From Gammaproteobacteria bacterium (lineage in GTDB: Bacteria > Pseudomonadota > Gammaproteobacteria > Steroidobacterales > Steroidobacteraceae), in contig DAIDHH010000131.1 in the NCBI GenBank assembly GCA_027452045.1, positions 1 to 32,896 of the forward strand: DNA of 32,896 bases. The letters run 5' to 3'. Below the pieces are notes generated by a model. It was not told the DNA's origin, made no database searches, and saw only the letters and a list, made by a program, of their open reading frames with translations. Positions 9,582 through 18,004 of this stretch are shown here, piece after piece (the first letter of the stretch is position 1; every line of letters starts with the position of its first letter). The position numbers and the translations under genes were made by a program.

Positions 9582-11078
9582 TCAGCCGAGATGCACCCAC
9601 GCGGACTTCGTCTGCGTGTACGACAAGAGGCTCTCGAGGCATTTGTCGCGGCCCTGTCCGGATTGCTTGTAGCCCCCGAAGGGCTGGGTCATGTCGCCAT
9701 GATCGAAGCAATTGACCCAGATCACCCCCGCCTCGAGATCGCGAACCGCGAGGTGCGCGCTGCGCAGGTCGCGCGTCCACACCGAGGCGGCGAGCCCGTA
9801 GGGCGAGTCGTTGGCGACCTGCAGTGCCTCCTCGAGGCCATCGACCTCGATGGCGGCCGCCACCGGGCCGAAGATCTCCTCTCGCGCGATCGTCATCTGA
9901 TTCGTCACTTTGGAGAACAGCGTCGGGTTGAGATAGCTCCCGGGCAGATCCGGCCGATCCCCGCCGAATTCGACGCGCGCCCCTTCCTTGCGCCCGCGCT
10001 CGATATACGAGACGACCCTCGCGCGGTGGCTGGCCGTCACGAGCGGTCCGAGGTTCGTGCATGGATCGAGCGGGTCTCCGGGCCGATAGGCGTTTCGGCC
10101 GAGCTCGATGAAGCGAGCGATGAACGCCTCGGCGATGGGCTTGTCGATGAGAAGCCTCGAGCCGGCGTTGCACACCTCCCCCATGTTGCCGAAAATGCCG
10201 TTGATCGCATAGTGGACGGCGCGATCCATGTCCCCGAGATCGGCAAGGAAGATCTGCGGGGACTTGCCGCCGCACTCGAGGCTGACGCGCTTCAAGTTCG
10301 ACTGCCCGGCGTAGATCAACATGCGCTTGCCGACCTCGGTCGAGCCGGTGAAGGCGATCTTGTTGACGTCCGCATGCAAGGCAAGCGGCGCTCCGACGGC
10401 CTCCCCCAGGCCATTGACGACGTTGAATACCCCGGGAGGTCCGCCCGCCTCGACGAACAGCTCCGCCATGAGTAGCGCCGACAGGGGCGACTGCTCGGCG
10501 GGTTTCAATACGACCGAGTTGCCGGCCGCGAGCGCCGGGGCGACCTTCCAGGCGGCCATCAGCAGCGGGTAGTTCCAGGGCACGATGCAACCGACCACGC
10601 CGAGCGGCTCGCGCAGAATGTAATGCAGGGCGTCGGTGGCAGTCGCTGTGACGGCGCCCTCGATTTTGTCGCAAAGCTCGGCGAAGTACGTGAAGGTCTG
10701 CACCGCCTGGGGCACATCGATCGCCATCATGTCGCCGATCGGCTTTCCCATGCACAGCGTATCGAGCAGCCCAAAACGTCCTGCATGGCGTTCGATGAGC
10801 TGCGCGTACCGTGAGAGGATCTCGAGCCGCTCGCGCGGCGCCTTACGACGCCAGATGCCGCTCGCGAACGCCCGGCGCCCGGATGCGACGGCGCGGTCGA
10901 CGTCAGCGCTGGTGCCGGCGGCCACCTCGCACAGCGGTTCGAGGGTGGCGGGGTTGACTACGGTGAAGCGGGCCTTCGCAAGCGCCTCGACGTGCTCGCC
11001 GTCGATGAAGTGGCCGGTGGCAAAGCGCAAGGCCTTCGCTCGGGCGTGCCAATCGGAACTGCCGGGTTCACTCGTCAT
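9582..11078 (-). CDS. NAD(P)-dependent aldehyde dehydrogenase (betaine/aminobutyraldehyde type)
   Basis: A 498-residue ALDH-superfamily enzyme that oxidises an aldehyde to the acid. Catalytic residues are visible: general base E268 in LECGGKSPQ and nucleophile C303 in GEVCNAGSR, plus the IVPWNYPLLMAAWKVAPAL cofactor-site segment and GGYKQSGQGRD near the C-terminus. Sequence features place it near betaine-aldehyde and gamma-glutamyl-aminobutyraldehyde dehydrogenases (BetB/PuuC), but substrate cannot be read off. The ATG at 11078 (MTSEPGSSDWHARAKAL) is preferred over an upstream in-frame start at 11165 because it has GGAAAG upstream and family length. It is the first gene of the ALDH-AraC-LysR operon, divergent from a second LysR gene across a 190-bp intergenic region. 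Confidence 0.93.
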   Translation of the reverse strand: MTSEPGSSDWHARAKALRFATGHFIDGEHVEALAKARFTVVNPATLEPLCEVAAGTSADVDRAVASGRRAFASGIWRRKAPRERLEILSRYAQLIERHAGRFGLLDTLCMGKPIGDMMAIDVPQAVQTFTYFAELCDKIEGAVTATATDALHYILREPLGVVGCIVPWNYPLLMAAWKVAPALAAGNSVVLKPAEQSPLSALLMAELFVEAGGPPGVFNVVNGLGEAVGAPLALHADVNKIAFTGSTEVGKRMLIYAGQSNLKRVSLECGGKSPQIFLADLGDMDRAVHYAINGIFGNMGEVCNAGSRLLIDKPIAEAFIARFIELGRNAYRPGDPLDPCTNLGPLVTASHRARVVSYIERGRKEGARVEFGGDRPDLPGSYLNPTLFSKVTNQMTIAREEIFGPVAAAIEVDGLEEALQVANDSPYGLAASVWTRDLRSAHLAVRDLEAGVIWVNCFDHGDMTQPFGGYKQSGQGRDKCLESLLSYTQTKSAWVHLG

Positions 11079-11156
11079 AGGGGTCTTTCCGGTGTGGGAT
11101 CGCCGCCCGACGGGCCGCGTGCGATCGATGGGTGATTCTGGCCCTGCGCGCACTGC

Positions 11157-11177
11157 GGCCGCCACCCGGTGGTGGCC
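11157..11177. promoter_or_regulatory. Near-perfect inverted repeat in the ALDH/LysR divergent promoter
   Basis: GGCCGCCACC-C-GGTGGTGGCC: two 10-base arms match at 9 of 10 positions around a single central base. It lies about midway between the divergent aldehyde dehydrogenase (start 11078) and LysR (start 11269) genes, where a LysR operator is expected. The symmetry is seen; regulator identity is inferred. Confidence 0.45.
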
Positions 11178-11268
11178 GATGCCACGGCGCCAGTGGCTGC
11201 GCTAACATGGCGCCAGCGCCGATCAGCGGCTGCGCATCATTCGGGGCTGCATCCCGCGAGGAGGGTTC

Positions 11269-12171
11269 TTGTCCGACAAGATCGATCTGCGCAAACTTCC
11301 GCCGCTCAATGCCCTCAAGGGCTTCGAGGCGGCGACGCGACGGCAGAGCGTGCGGGAAGCCGCCGAGGAGCTGTGCCTCACGCATCCCGCGGTGAGCTAT
11401 CAGATCCAGCTGCTCGAGGAGGACTTCGGCGTCGCGCTGTTCGCCCGCGAGGGCCGCAGCATCGTCCCGACCCCCGAAGGGCGGATCTTTTACGGTTACG
11501 CGCGTCAGGCGCTCGAGCTGCTGATCCAGGGCGCCGAGACCATACGCAGCTCCCGCCGCGAGCGCCCGCTTCGCGTTCAGACCTACGTCACGGCGTCCCT
11601 GCGCTGGCTGGCGCCCCGTATCCCGGCCTTCTCCGCTGCCCATCCGGACATCAAACTGCTGCTCTCGACCTGCGCATCGGACTGGCAATTCGACGCATCT
11701 CTCGCCGATGTGGGCCTGGTGTATCGCGACTCGGCGCCCGGACCGGAGTACTGCTGGGTGCCCCTTTTCGATTACCGGCTCTTTCCGGTGTGCAGCCCGC
11801 AGCTGCGGGCGAGGCTCGGCGAGCGTCCGGAGCCGAAGAACCTGCTCGCTTTGCCCCTGGTCACCATCTACTCCGAGCCCCGACAGTGGGATCTGTGGTT
11901 CGAATCGGCGGGCGTCCCGTACACGCCGAATTCCCGCCTGGTTGTTGACACGCTCGCGCTCGCGCTCGAGTTCGCACTCGATGGCAGCGCGGTGGCGCTG
12001 GTGAACGGCCCGTTCGTCGAGCCGGAGCTGTCCTCGGGAAGGCTGGTGCGGCCGCTCGCTCACGAGGCGCAGTGCCCCGGTGGCTGGGGACTCATCTGCC
12101 GCCGCGAGGTTCGCGATATGCCACGCGTCGCGGCCTTCATCGAATTTCTGGCGGCACAGCGCACGGCCTGA
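11269..12171 (+). CDS. LysR-family transcriptional regulator (GcvA-like)
   Basis: A 300-residue LysR regulator with an N-terminal winged HTH (LNALKGFEAATRRQSVREAAEELCLTHPAVSYQI...FGVALFAREG) and an effector-binding domain resembling GcvA-group members (LRVQTYVTASLRWLAPRIPAF; VALVNGPFVEPELSSGRLV). The TTG at 11269 is taken as the start because GAGGAGGG lies 5 bases upstream at 11258-11265 and gives MSDKIDLRKLPPLNALKGFE, the usual distance to the HTH. It is divergent from the aldehyde dehydrogenase operon and convergent with the hydroxyacid dehydrogenase gene. By position, its likely target is the divergent promoter at 11079-11268. Confidence 0.92.
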   Translation: MSDKIDLRKLPPLNALKGFEAATRRQSVREAAEELCLTHPAVSYQIQLLEEDFGVALFAREGRSIVPTPEGRIFYGYARQALELLIQGAETIRSSRRERPLRVQTYVTASLRWLAPRIPAFSAAHPDIKLLLSTCASDWQFDASLADVGLVYRDSAPGPEYCWVPLFDYRLFPVCSPQLRARLGERPEPKNLLALPLVTIYSEPRQWDLWFESAGVPYTPNSRLVVDTLALALEFALDGSAVALVNGPFVEPELSSGRLVRPLAHEAQCPGGWGLICRREVRDMPRVAAFIEFLAAQRTA

Positions 12172-12191
12172 TCGCCCCAGGGCGCCGGGTC

Positions 12192-13172
12192 TCACGCGGC
12201 CGGCCGCTCGCGGCCGCGCGGCACGACCTCATGGCCGGGCTCCTTGGGGCTGTCATCGACGATCTTCGCCGGAAAGCCGCTGCCGAGCACTCGCACCGAG
12301 CAGGCGTCCTCGAGCCGGCGGATGATGTTGTCCGACAGCTCGCGTGGACCATAGCGCTTCGCCCCGTCCTCGAATATGCCGAGAACGAGTGGGGAGAGCT
12401 CGAGCGGCACGCGATGCTCGCGCGCGATCTCATCGAACAGGCCCACGTCCTTGATCACGAGGTCCATCGTGAAGCTGATGTCGCGGCTGCCGTTTAGGAT
12501 CACCTGCGACTCGGTCTCGTGGACGAAGGAATTGCCCGAGGAGATGCGGATCGCCTCGTACACCGTGTTCATGTCCATGCCGACGGCCTTCATGGTCGTC
12601 AAGGCCTCGGCGAGCGCCACCAGGTGCACCGTGCACAGGTAGTTGGTCATCACTTTGAGCACCGACGCGGAGCCCAGGGGGCCGGTGTGCAGGATGCGAC
12701 AGCCGAGAATCTTCAGGAGCGGCAGCACCCGCTCGAACGTCGCACGCGTGCCGCCGGCGAAGATCGAGATGTTGCCCGTCGCCGCGCGGTGGCAGCCGCC
12801 CGATACCGGGCAGTCCATGGCGTGCGCGCCGCGCTCCTCGACGAGCCGTGCGAGCCTGCGGACCTCGTCCTCATCGGTGGTCGACATCTCGAGCCAGACC
12901 TTGCCCGGGGCAAGTCCCGCGAGGGCCCCGTCGGCCCCCTCCATGACCGCCGCGGTCGCCGCTGGCGAGGGCAGACAGGTGATGAGGACATCGACCTGCT
13001 CGGCCATCTGCCTCGGCGAGGCGGCGCGCTTGGCGCCGCGGGAGACGAACTCCGAGACAACCCCCTCGTTGAGATCGCGCACGGTCAGATCGAGGCCGTT
13101 GCGCAGCAGATTGCCGGCGAGACTCGACCCGACGTTGCCGAGTCCAATGAAACCGATGCGCGTGCTGATCAC
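12192..13172 (-). CDS. NAD(P)-dependent beta-hydroxyacid dehydrogenase (3-hydroxyisobutyrate dehydrogenase family)
   Basis: A 326-residue member of the beta-hydroxyacid dehydrogenase family, which oxidises a 3-hydroxyacid or reduces the semialdehyde. The N-terminal Rossmann motif is IGFIGLGNVGSSLAGNLL. The substrate motif DCPVSGGCHRAATGNISIFAGG and the catalytic-lysine helix (SASVLKVMTNYLC, Lys in place of the usual GxxxKxxNN) follow. The C-terminal all-alpha domain contains KDVGLFDEIAREHRVPLEL. The start is GTG at 13172 with GGAGG 7-8 bases upstream. It is divergent from the MFS transporter gene over 232 bp that contain the shared motif at 13275-13299. Candidate substrates are a small hydroxyacid released during catabolism of the imported compound. 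Confidence 0.9.
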   Translation of the reverse strand: MISTRIGFIGLGNVGSSLAGNLLRNGLDLTVRDLNEGVVSEFVSRGAKRAASPRQMAEQVDVLITCLPSPAATAAVMEGADGALAGLAPGKVWLEMSTTDEDEVRRLARLVEERGAHAMDCPVSGGCHRAATGNISIFAGGTRATFERVLPLLKILGCRILHTGPLGSASVLKVMTNYLCTVHLVALAEALTTMKAVGMDMNTVYEAIRISSGNSFVHETESQVILNGSRDISFTMDLVIKDVGLFDEIAREHRVPLELSPLVLGIFEDGAKRYGPRELSDNIIRRLEDACSVRVLGSGFPAKIVDDSPKEPGHEVVPRGRERPAA

Positions 13173-13274
13173 TTGCGAACCTCCAACGATTGGAGCGGCG
13201 GGCGGTCCCCGGGGCGAGGGCCGCCGGGGTGGATGTCGCGCAGGCTAGCGCCCGGAAAAATTCCCGGACAAGTC

Positions 13275-13299
13275 AAATTTTTTCGCCGATCCGACAAAA
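13275..13299. promoter_or_regulatory. Motif shared with the mttB-like promoter (copy 1)
   Basis: On the minus strand this reads TTTTGTCGGATCGGCGAAAA, nearly identical to TTTTGTCGATCGGTAGAAAA at 16348-16367: one single-base indel and two substitutions. It has partial dyad symmetry around GATC with A/T flanks. It lies 103 bp upstream of the hydroxyacid dehydrogenase GTG and 106 bp upstream of the MFS ATG, in the middle of the divergent promoter. Likely a regulator site; which of the island's regulators binds is unknown. Confidence 0.5.
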
Positions 13300-13404
13300 C
13301 GGCTGTGCCGGGCGTCGCCGGCGATGGCGCCCCTTGCTCGCGAGGCTTTCAATCGCGGGGCCCCCTGGGATACGCTCGAGGCCATACGAGGGGGGCAGCG
13401 CGTC

Positions 13405-14829
13405 ATGACGGCAAAGTCACCGATCATCGAGACCGATGCGGCCCGGCACGCCTCCTCCATGGGGCTGCGCTGGTACGTGCTCGTCATTACGGTGCTCGTC
13501 TACACGCTCAGCATCGCCGATCGTTACGTGGTCTCGACGGTGCTCGAACCGATCAAGACCGACCTGCACCTCACCAATCTCGGCGTGTCGCTGGTCACCG
13601 CCTGGCCGCTCGCATTCTTCTACGTGGTGCTCGGATTTCCGCTCTCTTCGCTGATCGATCGCTACAGCCGCCGCACCATCATCGCCATCTCCATGATCGC
13701 CTGGTCGCTCATGACGACCTGCACCGGCTTCGCGCGCACTCAGTTGTTGTTCGTGCTGGCACGGACCGGTGTAGGCGTCGGGGAGGCCGGCGGCACCCCC
13801 GGGGCGAACTCGCTCCTGTCCGATTACTTCCCGGCGGCGCGACGCCCGATGGCGCTCACCGTCTTCTCGCTCGGCGCCCCGATCGGCGCATACGTCGCCT
13901 ACGACTTAGCAGGGCATCTCACCGACCTCTACGGCTGGCGTGCGATGTTCATGGTGCTCGGGGTGCCGGGAGTCCTCGTCGGTGTGCTCATGTGGCTCAC
14001 GGTGCGCGAACCACGGCGCGGGCGACTCGACCACCGCAACGAGGCGACGACCCCGCGGTTCATCGACACGATGAGGTTCATGTGGTCGCAACGCTCTGCC
14101 GTTCACGTGACGATGGGCTGCGCAGTGACCGCGCTCTGGGGCTGGGGACTCATGTACTGGACGCCGGCCTACCTGCAGCAGACCTATCACCTGAGTCCCG
14201 GGGAGGCCGGTGCGCTCATGAGCCCCATGCACCTGTGGGGCGGGGTAAGCGCGACGCTCTTTACAGGCTGGCTGCTTGCCCTCGGCCCGATGCGCGATCC
14301 GCGCCGCGTGGCGCGTCTGATGGGCTGGTGGATCGGAATTGGAACCCTCGCCTCGATCGGAGTCTACGCGACGCACTCGCTCTGGTGGGTGCGTGCGTAC
14401 CTGTGGGTATTCGTGCCGGCGATCTACTTCTACATCGGTCCGTGCTTCGGGCTGCTCAACAATCTCGCGCCGCCGCGCATGCGCGCGATCTTCTGCGCCA
14501 CCCTGCTCTTTCTCGCCAACGTCGGCAACCTGGTGATCGCCCCACCCCTGATCGGCGGCTTGAGTGACTGGTTCGCTCACCTGTACGGTCATCCCCCGCA
14601 GGCGATGCGGCTCGCGATGCTGTGCATGGCGCCAAGCGGATTCTGGGCGGCTGCGCACTATTTTCTATCGGTGCGTCGCCTCGTCGCCGACGAGGAGCGT
14701 GCGACGGGCATTCCAATCCGCCTGCGCCTCGCTGAGTCGAGCCTCGGATCCGCGGAGCTTGCGGATGCAGCCTCATCCCTGCGCGCGTCGCCGACGCGCG
14801 AACAGCTTAGACCACAGTCCCTGGAGTGA
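13405..14829 (+). CDS. MFS transporter, Spinster-like
   Basis: A 474-residue inner-membrane transporter with twelve predicted membrane spans. The first begins at LRWYVLVITVLVYTLSIADRYVVS, and the segment VLEPIKTDLHLTNLGVSL is typical of Spinster-like MFS proteins. The MFS signature loop between spans 2 and 3 is LIDRYSRRTIIAIS, and LARTGVGVGEAGGTPGANSLL is the conserved span-4/5 motif. The ATG at 13405 follows GAGGGGGG by about 9 bases; an in-frame ATG at 13324 would only add soluble residues. It is followed almost directly by an aldehyde dehydrogenase gene, so the two are probably co-transcribed. Likely imports the compound degraded by the island; the substrate is not predictable. Confidence 0.9.
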   Translation: MTAKSPIIETDAARHASSMGLRWYVLVITVLVYTLSIADRYVVSTVLEPIKTDLHLTNLGVSLVTAWPLAFFYVVLGFPLSSLIDRYSRRTIIAISMIAWSLMTTCTGFARTQLLFVLARTGVGVGEAGGTPGANSLLSDYFPAARRPMALTVFSLGAPIGAYVAYDLAGHLTDLYGWRAMFMVLGVPGVLVGVLMWLTVREPRRGRLDHRNEATTPRFIDTMRFMWSQRSAVHVTMGCAVTALWGWGLMYWTPAYLQQTYHLSPGEAGALMSPMHLWGGVSATLFTGWLLALGPMRDPRRVARLMGWWIGIGTLASIGVYATHSLWWVRAYLWVFVPAIYFYIGPCFGLLNNLAPPRMRAIFCATLLFLANVGNLVIAPPLIGGLSDWFAHLYGHPPQAMRLAMLCMAPSGFWAAAHYFLSVRRLVADEERATGIPIRLRLAESSLGSAELADAASSLRASPTREQLRPQSLE

Positions 14830-14842
14830 CATCCTGAATACC

Positions 14843-16267
14843 TTGCAGCATTACATCGACGGCCGTTTTGTCGCGCCGACCGGCGAGGCCGAACGATTCC
14901 CGGTCATCAACCCGGCGACCGAGCAACCGGTCGCCGAGATCCTCCTCGGCAGCGCAGCCGATGCCGCGCACTCGGTAGAGGCCGCCCGCCGCGCCTTTCC
15001 TGCCTGGTCGGCCGTATCGCTCACCGAACGCCTGGAGCTTTTGCAGCGCCTGCTCGCAGCCTACGAGCGCCGCCACGCGCAAATGGCCGAAGCGATCACC
15101 ACCGAGATGGGTGCGCCGCGCGAACTGTCGATGAACTCGCAGGCCGCGGCCGGCTCCGGCCACATCAGGGAAACGATCTCGGCGGCGCGCGCGCTCGATC
15201 GGGAGGTCCCGCTGCGCGGCGGCGCCATCGTGCTGCGCGAGCCCGTGGGCGTGTGCGGCCTGATCACCCCGTGGAACTGGCCGATGAACCAGGTCTGCGC
15301 GAAGGTGGCGCCGGCGCTCGCCGCCGGCTGCACCGTCGTGCTGAAGCCGAGCGAGCAGGCGCCGCTTTCGGCGCAGCTGTTTGCCGAACTCATCCACGAG
15401 GCGCGCTTCCCGGCCGGCGTCTTCAACATGGTTCATGGCACGGGCCCCATGGTCGGTCACGCGCTCGTCGGGCATCCCGACATCGACATGGTCTCCTTCA
15501 CCGGCTCGACGCGGGCGGGAATCAGCGTCGCCAAGGCCGCCGCCGACACGGTCAAGCGCGTCGCGCAGGAGCTCGGTGGCAAGTCGCCCAACATCATATT
15601 CGCCGATGCCGACCTCGAAGCGGCGGTCCGCCGCGGCATCGCCCACTGCTTCAACAACACCGGCCAGTCGTGCAACGCACCGACCCGCATGATCGTCGAG
15701 GACTCGGTGTACGAGCGCGCCCTCGAGATCGCCGCCGCTGCGGGCGCCGCGGTGCGGGTCGATGAGCCCACGAAGTCCGGCGATCACCTGGGGCCGGTCG
15801 CCTCGCGGATGCAGTTCGAGAAGATCCAGCGCTGCATCGAGCGCGGCATCGCCGAGGGGGCGCGCCTGGTGCTCGGTGGGCCGGGACGGCCGGCGGGATT
15901 CGAGGCGGGATATTACGTGCGGCCGACGATCTTCGCCGACGTGCTCAATACGATGAGCCTCGCCCGGGAGGAGATCTTCGGGCCCGTGCTCTCGATACTG
16001 CGGTTCCGCACGTTCGAGGAGGCTGTGGACATCGCCAACGACACCCCCTACGGGCTCGCAGCTTACGTGCAGAGCTCAGACCTCGACAAGGCGCGCCGCC
16101 TCGCGCGGCGGCTGCGCGCGGGAAGCATCTACCTGAACGGCGCGCCGCAGGATTATGACGCCCCGTTCGGCGGCTACAAACAGTCCGGCAATGGCCGCGA
16201 GGGCGGCGCCTACGGGCTCGCGGAATTCCTCGAGCTCAAGGTGATCAATGGATTCTACCCGGACTGA
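14843..16267 (+). CDS. NAD(P)-dependent aldehyde dehydrogenase
   Basis: An ALDH-superfamily enzyme of about 474 residues. Numbered from the TTG at 14843, the general base is E243 in QELGGKSPN and the nucleophile is C277 in GQSCNAPTRM, 34 residues apart as expected. GLITPWNWPMNQVCAKVAPAL and GGYKQSGNGREGG are also present. The start is unusual: no ATG or GTG lies near the expected N-terminus. TTG at 14843 gives MQHYIDGRFV, a family-typical beginning. CTG at 14834 has a better-spaced GGAG (14823-14826). The longer in-frame frame reading from 14564 lies inside the MFS gene. It starts within ~14 bp of the MFS stop, implying coupling. It differs clearly from the island's other ALDH, so two distinct aldehydes or two steps are likely. 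Confidence 0.9.
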   Translation: MQHYIDGRFVAPTGEAERFPVINPATEQPVAEILLGSAADAAHSVEAARRAFPAWSAVSLTERLELLQRLLAAYERRHAQMAEAITTEMGAPRELSMNSQAAAGSGHIRETISAARALDREVPLRGGAIVLREPVGVCGLITPWNWPMNQVCAKVAPALAAGCTVVLKPSEQAPLSAQLFAELIHEARFPAGVFNMVHGTGPMVGHALVGHPDIDMVSFTGSTRAGISVAKAAADTVKRVAQELGGKSPNIIFADADLEAAVRRGIAHCFNNTGQSCNAPTRMIVEDSVYERALEIAAAAGAAVRVDEPTKSGDHLGPVASRMQFEKIQRCIERGIAEGARLVLGGPGRPAGFEAGYYVRPTIFADVLNTMSLAREEIFGPVLSILRFRTFEEAVDIANDTPYGLAAYVQSSDLDKARRLARRLRAGSIYLNGAPQDYDAPFGGYKQSGNGREGGAYGLAEFLELKVINGFYPD

Positions 16268-16274
16268 CCCACGC

Positions 16275-16288
16275 GCCCGTCATCGGGC
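16275..16288 (+). terminator. Weak hairpin after the aldehyde dehydrogenase gene
   Basis: GCCCG-TCAT-CGGGC, a 5-bp GC stem with a 4-base loop, starts 8 bp after the stop codon and is followed by TCTTGC rather than a U run. It could help end the MFS-ALDH transcript before the mttB-like promoter but is weak evidence. Confidence 0.25.
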
Positions 16289-16346
16289 TCTTGCAGCGGA
16301 TGGGTTAGGCGCGCCCGTGCCCGCGCAATGAGGCGACACAACGCGG

Positions 16347-16368
16347 ATTTTGTCGATCGGTAGAAAAT
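16347..16368. promoter_or_regulatory. Motif shared with the MFS/hydroxyacid dehydrogenase promoter (copy 2)
   Basis: TTTTGTCGATCGGTAGAAAA flanked by A and T, 70 bp upstream of the mttB-like GTG start. It matches the minus-strand element at 13275-13299 apart from a one-base indel and two changes. Both copies have the same orientation relative to the hydroxyacid dehydrogenase and mttB-like genes. The outer ATTTT/AAAAT arms are symmetric. Inferred: a common activator or repressor site. Confidence 0.5.
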
Positions 16369-16437
16369 CTTCACCTTGCGACCGCGGTGTGCGTGAGAGA
16401 CTCGGGCGCACCGGGGTGTTCAGTACTGGAGAGCATC

Positions 16438-18003
16438 GTGAGCGAGTGTCAGACGAAGGCCCGGCGTTCCGGGCGGGAAGCGAGACGGGCTCTGCGCTCA
16501 GGACCGCTTCCGGATAACTTGCGTCCCGTGTGGCCCGGCATGCCCGGCGGACATTTCCGCCCGCTCAGCGACGCGGACGTGCTCGCGATCCATCGTACCG
16601 CGCTGCGGCTGCTCGCCGAGGTGGGGCTCGCGGATGCGCCCCCCTCGGGGGTGGAACTCCTCACCCGGGCGGGGTGCACCCTGAGTGAGCACAATCGGCT
16701 GTTGTTCCCTCAGGCGCTCGTCGAGGACACCGTCGCCCGGGCTGCTCGCCACTTCGTGCTGCATGCGCAGGACCCGCGCTACGACCTAGAACCCTGGGGC
16801 AAGCGCACCTATTTCGGCACCGCCGGCGCGGCGGTGAATCTGGTCCGGGCCGATGGGACCTACCGCGAGTCGACCATCCAGGACCTCTACGACATCGGGC
16901 GGGTCGTCGATGTCATGGAGCACATTCACTTCTTCCAGCGCGCGGTCGTGCCGCGCAACATTCCCGACCCGTTCGAGATGGATTTCAACACCTGCTACGC
17001 CTCGGTCTCGAGCACGACCAAGCACGTCGGCAGCAGCTGGGTGCAGCCCGAGCACCTGACGGCCTCGCTCGAGATGCTGCATGCCATCGCCGGCGGGGAG
17101 GACAGATGGCGCGCCCGGCCGTTCGTCAGCCAGTCGAACTGCTTCGTCGTTCCGCCGATGAAATTCGCGACCGACGCCTGCCGGTGCCTCGAGGTCGCCG
17201 TCCGCGGCGGCATGCCCGTGCTGCTGCTCTCCGCCGGGCAGGCGGGCGCAACCGCGCCGGCCGCCCTCGCCGGCGCCCTCGCCCAGGAAGTCGCCGAGTG
17301 TCTTGCCGGGCTCGTGTACGTCAATGCGATCCGGCCTGGCCATCCGGCGATCTTCGGCACCTGGTGCTTCGTCTCGGACCTGCGCACGGGGGCGATGTCC
17401 GGCGGCAGTCCCGAACAGGCCCTGCTCTCGGCGGCGGCCGGCCAGATGGCCCATTTCTACAACCTGACCGGCGGCACCGCCTCGGGCATGACCGATTCGA
17501 AGATCGCCGACGGCCAGGCGGGCGCCGAGAAGGCGCTGAATCACGCGCTCGTCGGCAATGCCGGCGCGAACCTCATCTACGAGTCCGCCGGCATGCATGC
17601 GAGTCTGCTCGGGTTCTCACTCGAGAGCCTGGTGATCGACAACGACATCATCGGAATGACGCAGCGAACCATCAAGGGCATCGAGGTGAGCGAGGAGCGG
17701 CTGTCCTTCGAGACCATCCGCGATGTCTGCCTGAACGGCCCGGGCCATTACCTCGGCTCCGAGCAGACGCTGCGGCTCATGCAAAGCGAGTACCTGTACC
17801 CGGCGGTCGGCGATCGCAGGAGCCCGAACGAGTGGGTCGAGCAGGGATCGAGCGATGTCATCACCCGCGCGGCGCGCAAGGTGAAGGACATCCTCGCCAG
17901 CCACTACCCGTCGCACATTCCAGAGGCGATCGATGCATCGATCCGTGCGCGTTTCCCCGTGAAGCTCGAGCGCCGGTGCATGCTCGCGGATGAGGCCGCC
18001 TGA
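16438..18003 (+). CDS. MttB-superfamily (trimethylamine methyltransferase-like) protein, non-pyrrolysine
   Basis: A 521-residue member of the trimethylamine methyltransferase family (TIM-barrel). In anaerobes, MttB moves a methyl group from a methylamine to a corrinoid protein; non-pyrrolysine relatives such as MtgB act on glycine betaine. Family landmarks are HRTALRLLAEVG near the N-terminus, FGTAGAAVNLV, the VPPMKFATDACRCLEVAVRGGMPV stretch, GGTASGMTDSKIADGQAGAEKAL, and the C-terminal VNGPGHYLG-like segment (LNGPGHYLGSEQTL). There is no in-frame amber codon, so pyrrolysine is not used. The GTG at 16438 is preceded by GGAGAG; the ATG at 16387 has no ribosome site. No corrinoid protein, MtbA or RamA gene is in the window, while folate-dependent demethylating flavoproteins follow. 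The methyl acceptor is therefore unclear. Confidence 0.9.
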   Translation: MSECQTKARRSGREARRALRSGPLPDNLRPVWPGMPGGHFRPLSDADVLAIHRTALRLLAEVGLADAPPSGVELLTRAGCTLSEHNRLLFPQALVEDTVARAARHFVLHAQDPRYDLEPWGKRTYFGTAGAAVNLVRADGTYRESTIQDLYDIGRVVDVMEHIHFFQRAVVPRNIPDPFEMDFNTCYASVSSTTKHVGSSWVQPEHLTASLEMLHAIAGGEDRWRARPFVSQSNCFVVPPMKFATDACRCLEVAVRGGMPVLLLSAGQAGATAPAALAGALAQEVAECLAGLVYVNAIRPGHPAIFGTWCFVSDLRTGAMSGGSPEQALLSAAAGQMAHFYNLTGGTASGMTDSKIADGQAGAEKALNHALVGNAGANLIYESAGMHASLLGFSLESLVIDNDIIGMTQRTIKGIEVSEERLSFETIRDVCLNGPGHYLGSEQTLRLMQSEYLYPAVGDRRSPNEWVEQGSSDVITRAARKVKDILASHYPSHIPEAIDASIRARFPVKLERRCMLADEAA

Positions 18004-18004
18004 C

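Noticed and set aside
9582-10755. N-terminal 400 codons of a 743-codon frame fused to the AraC regulator
   Set aside because: This part is an out-of-frame shadow of the aldehyde dehydrogenase; the real regulator starts at 9558.
12519-14567. 682-codon plus-strand frame across the hydroxyacid dehydrogenase and MFS genes
   Set aside because: Opposite or out of frame with two genes that have clear family motifs; its translation is Arg/Gly/His-rich without a domain.
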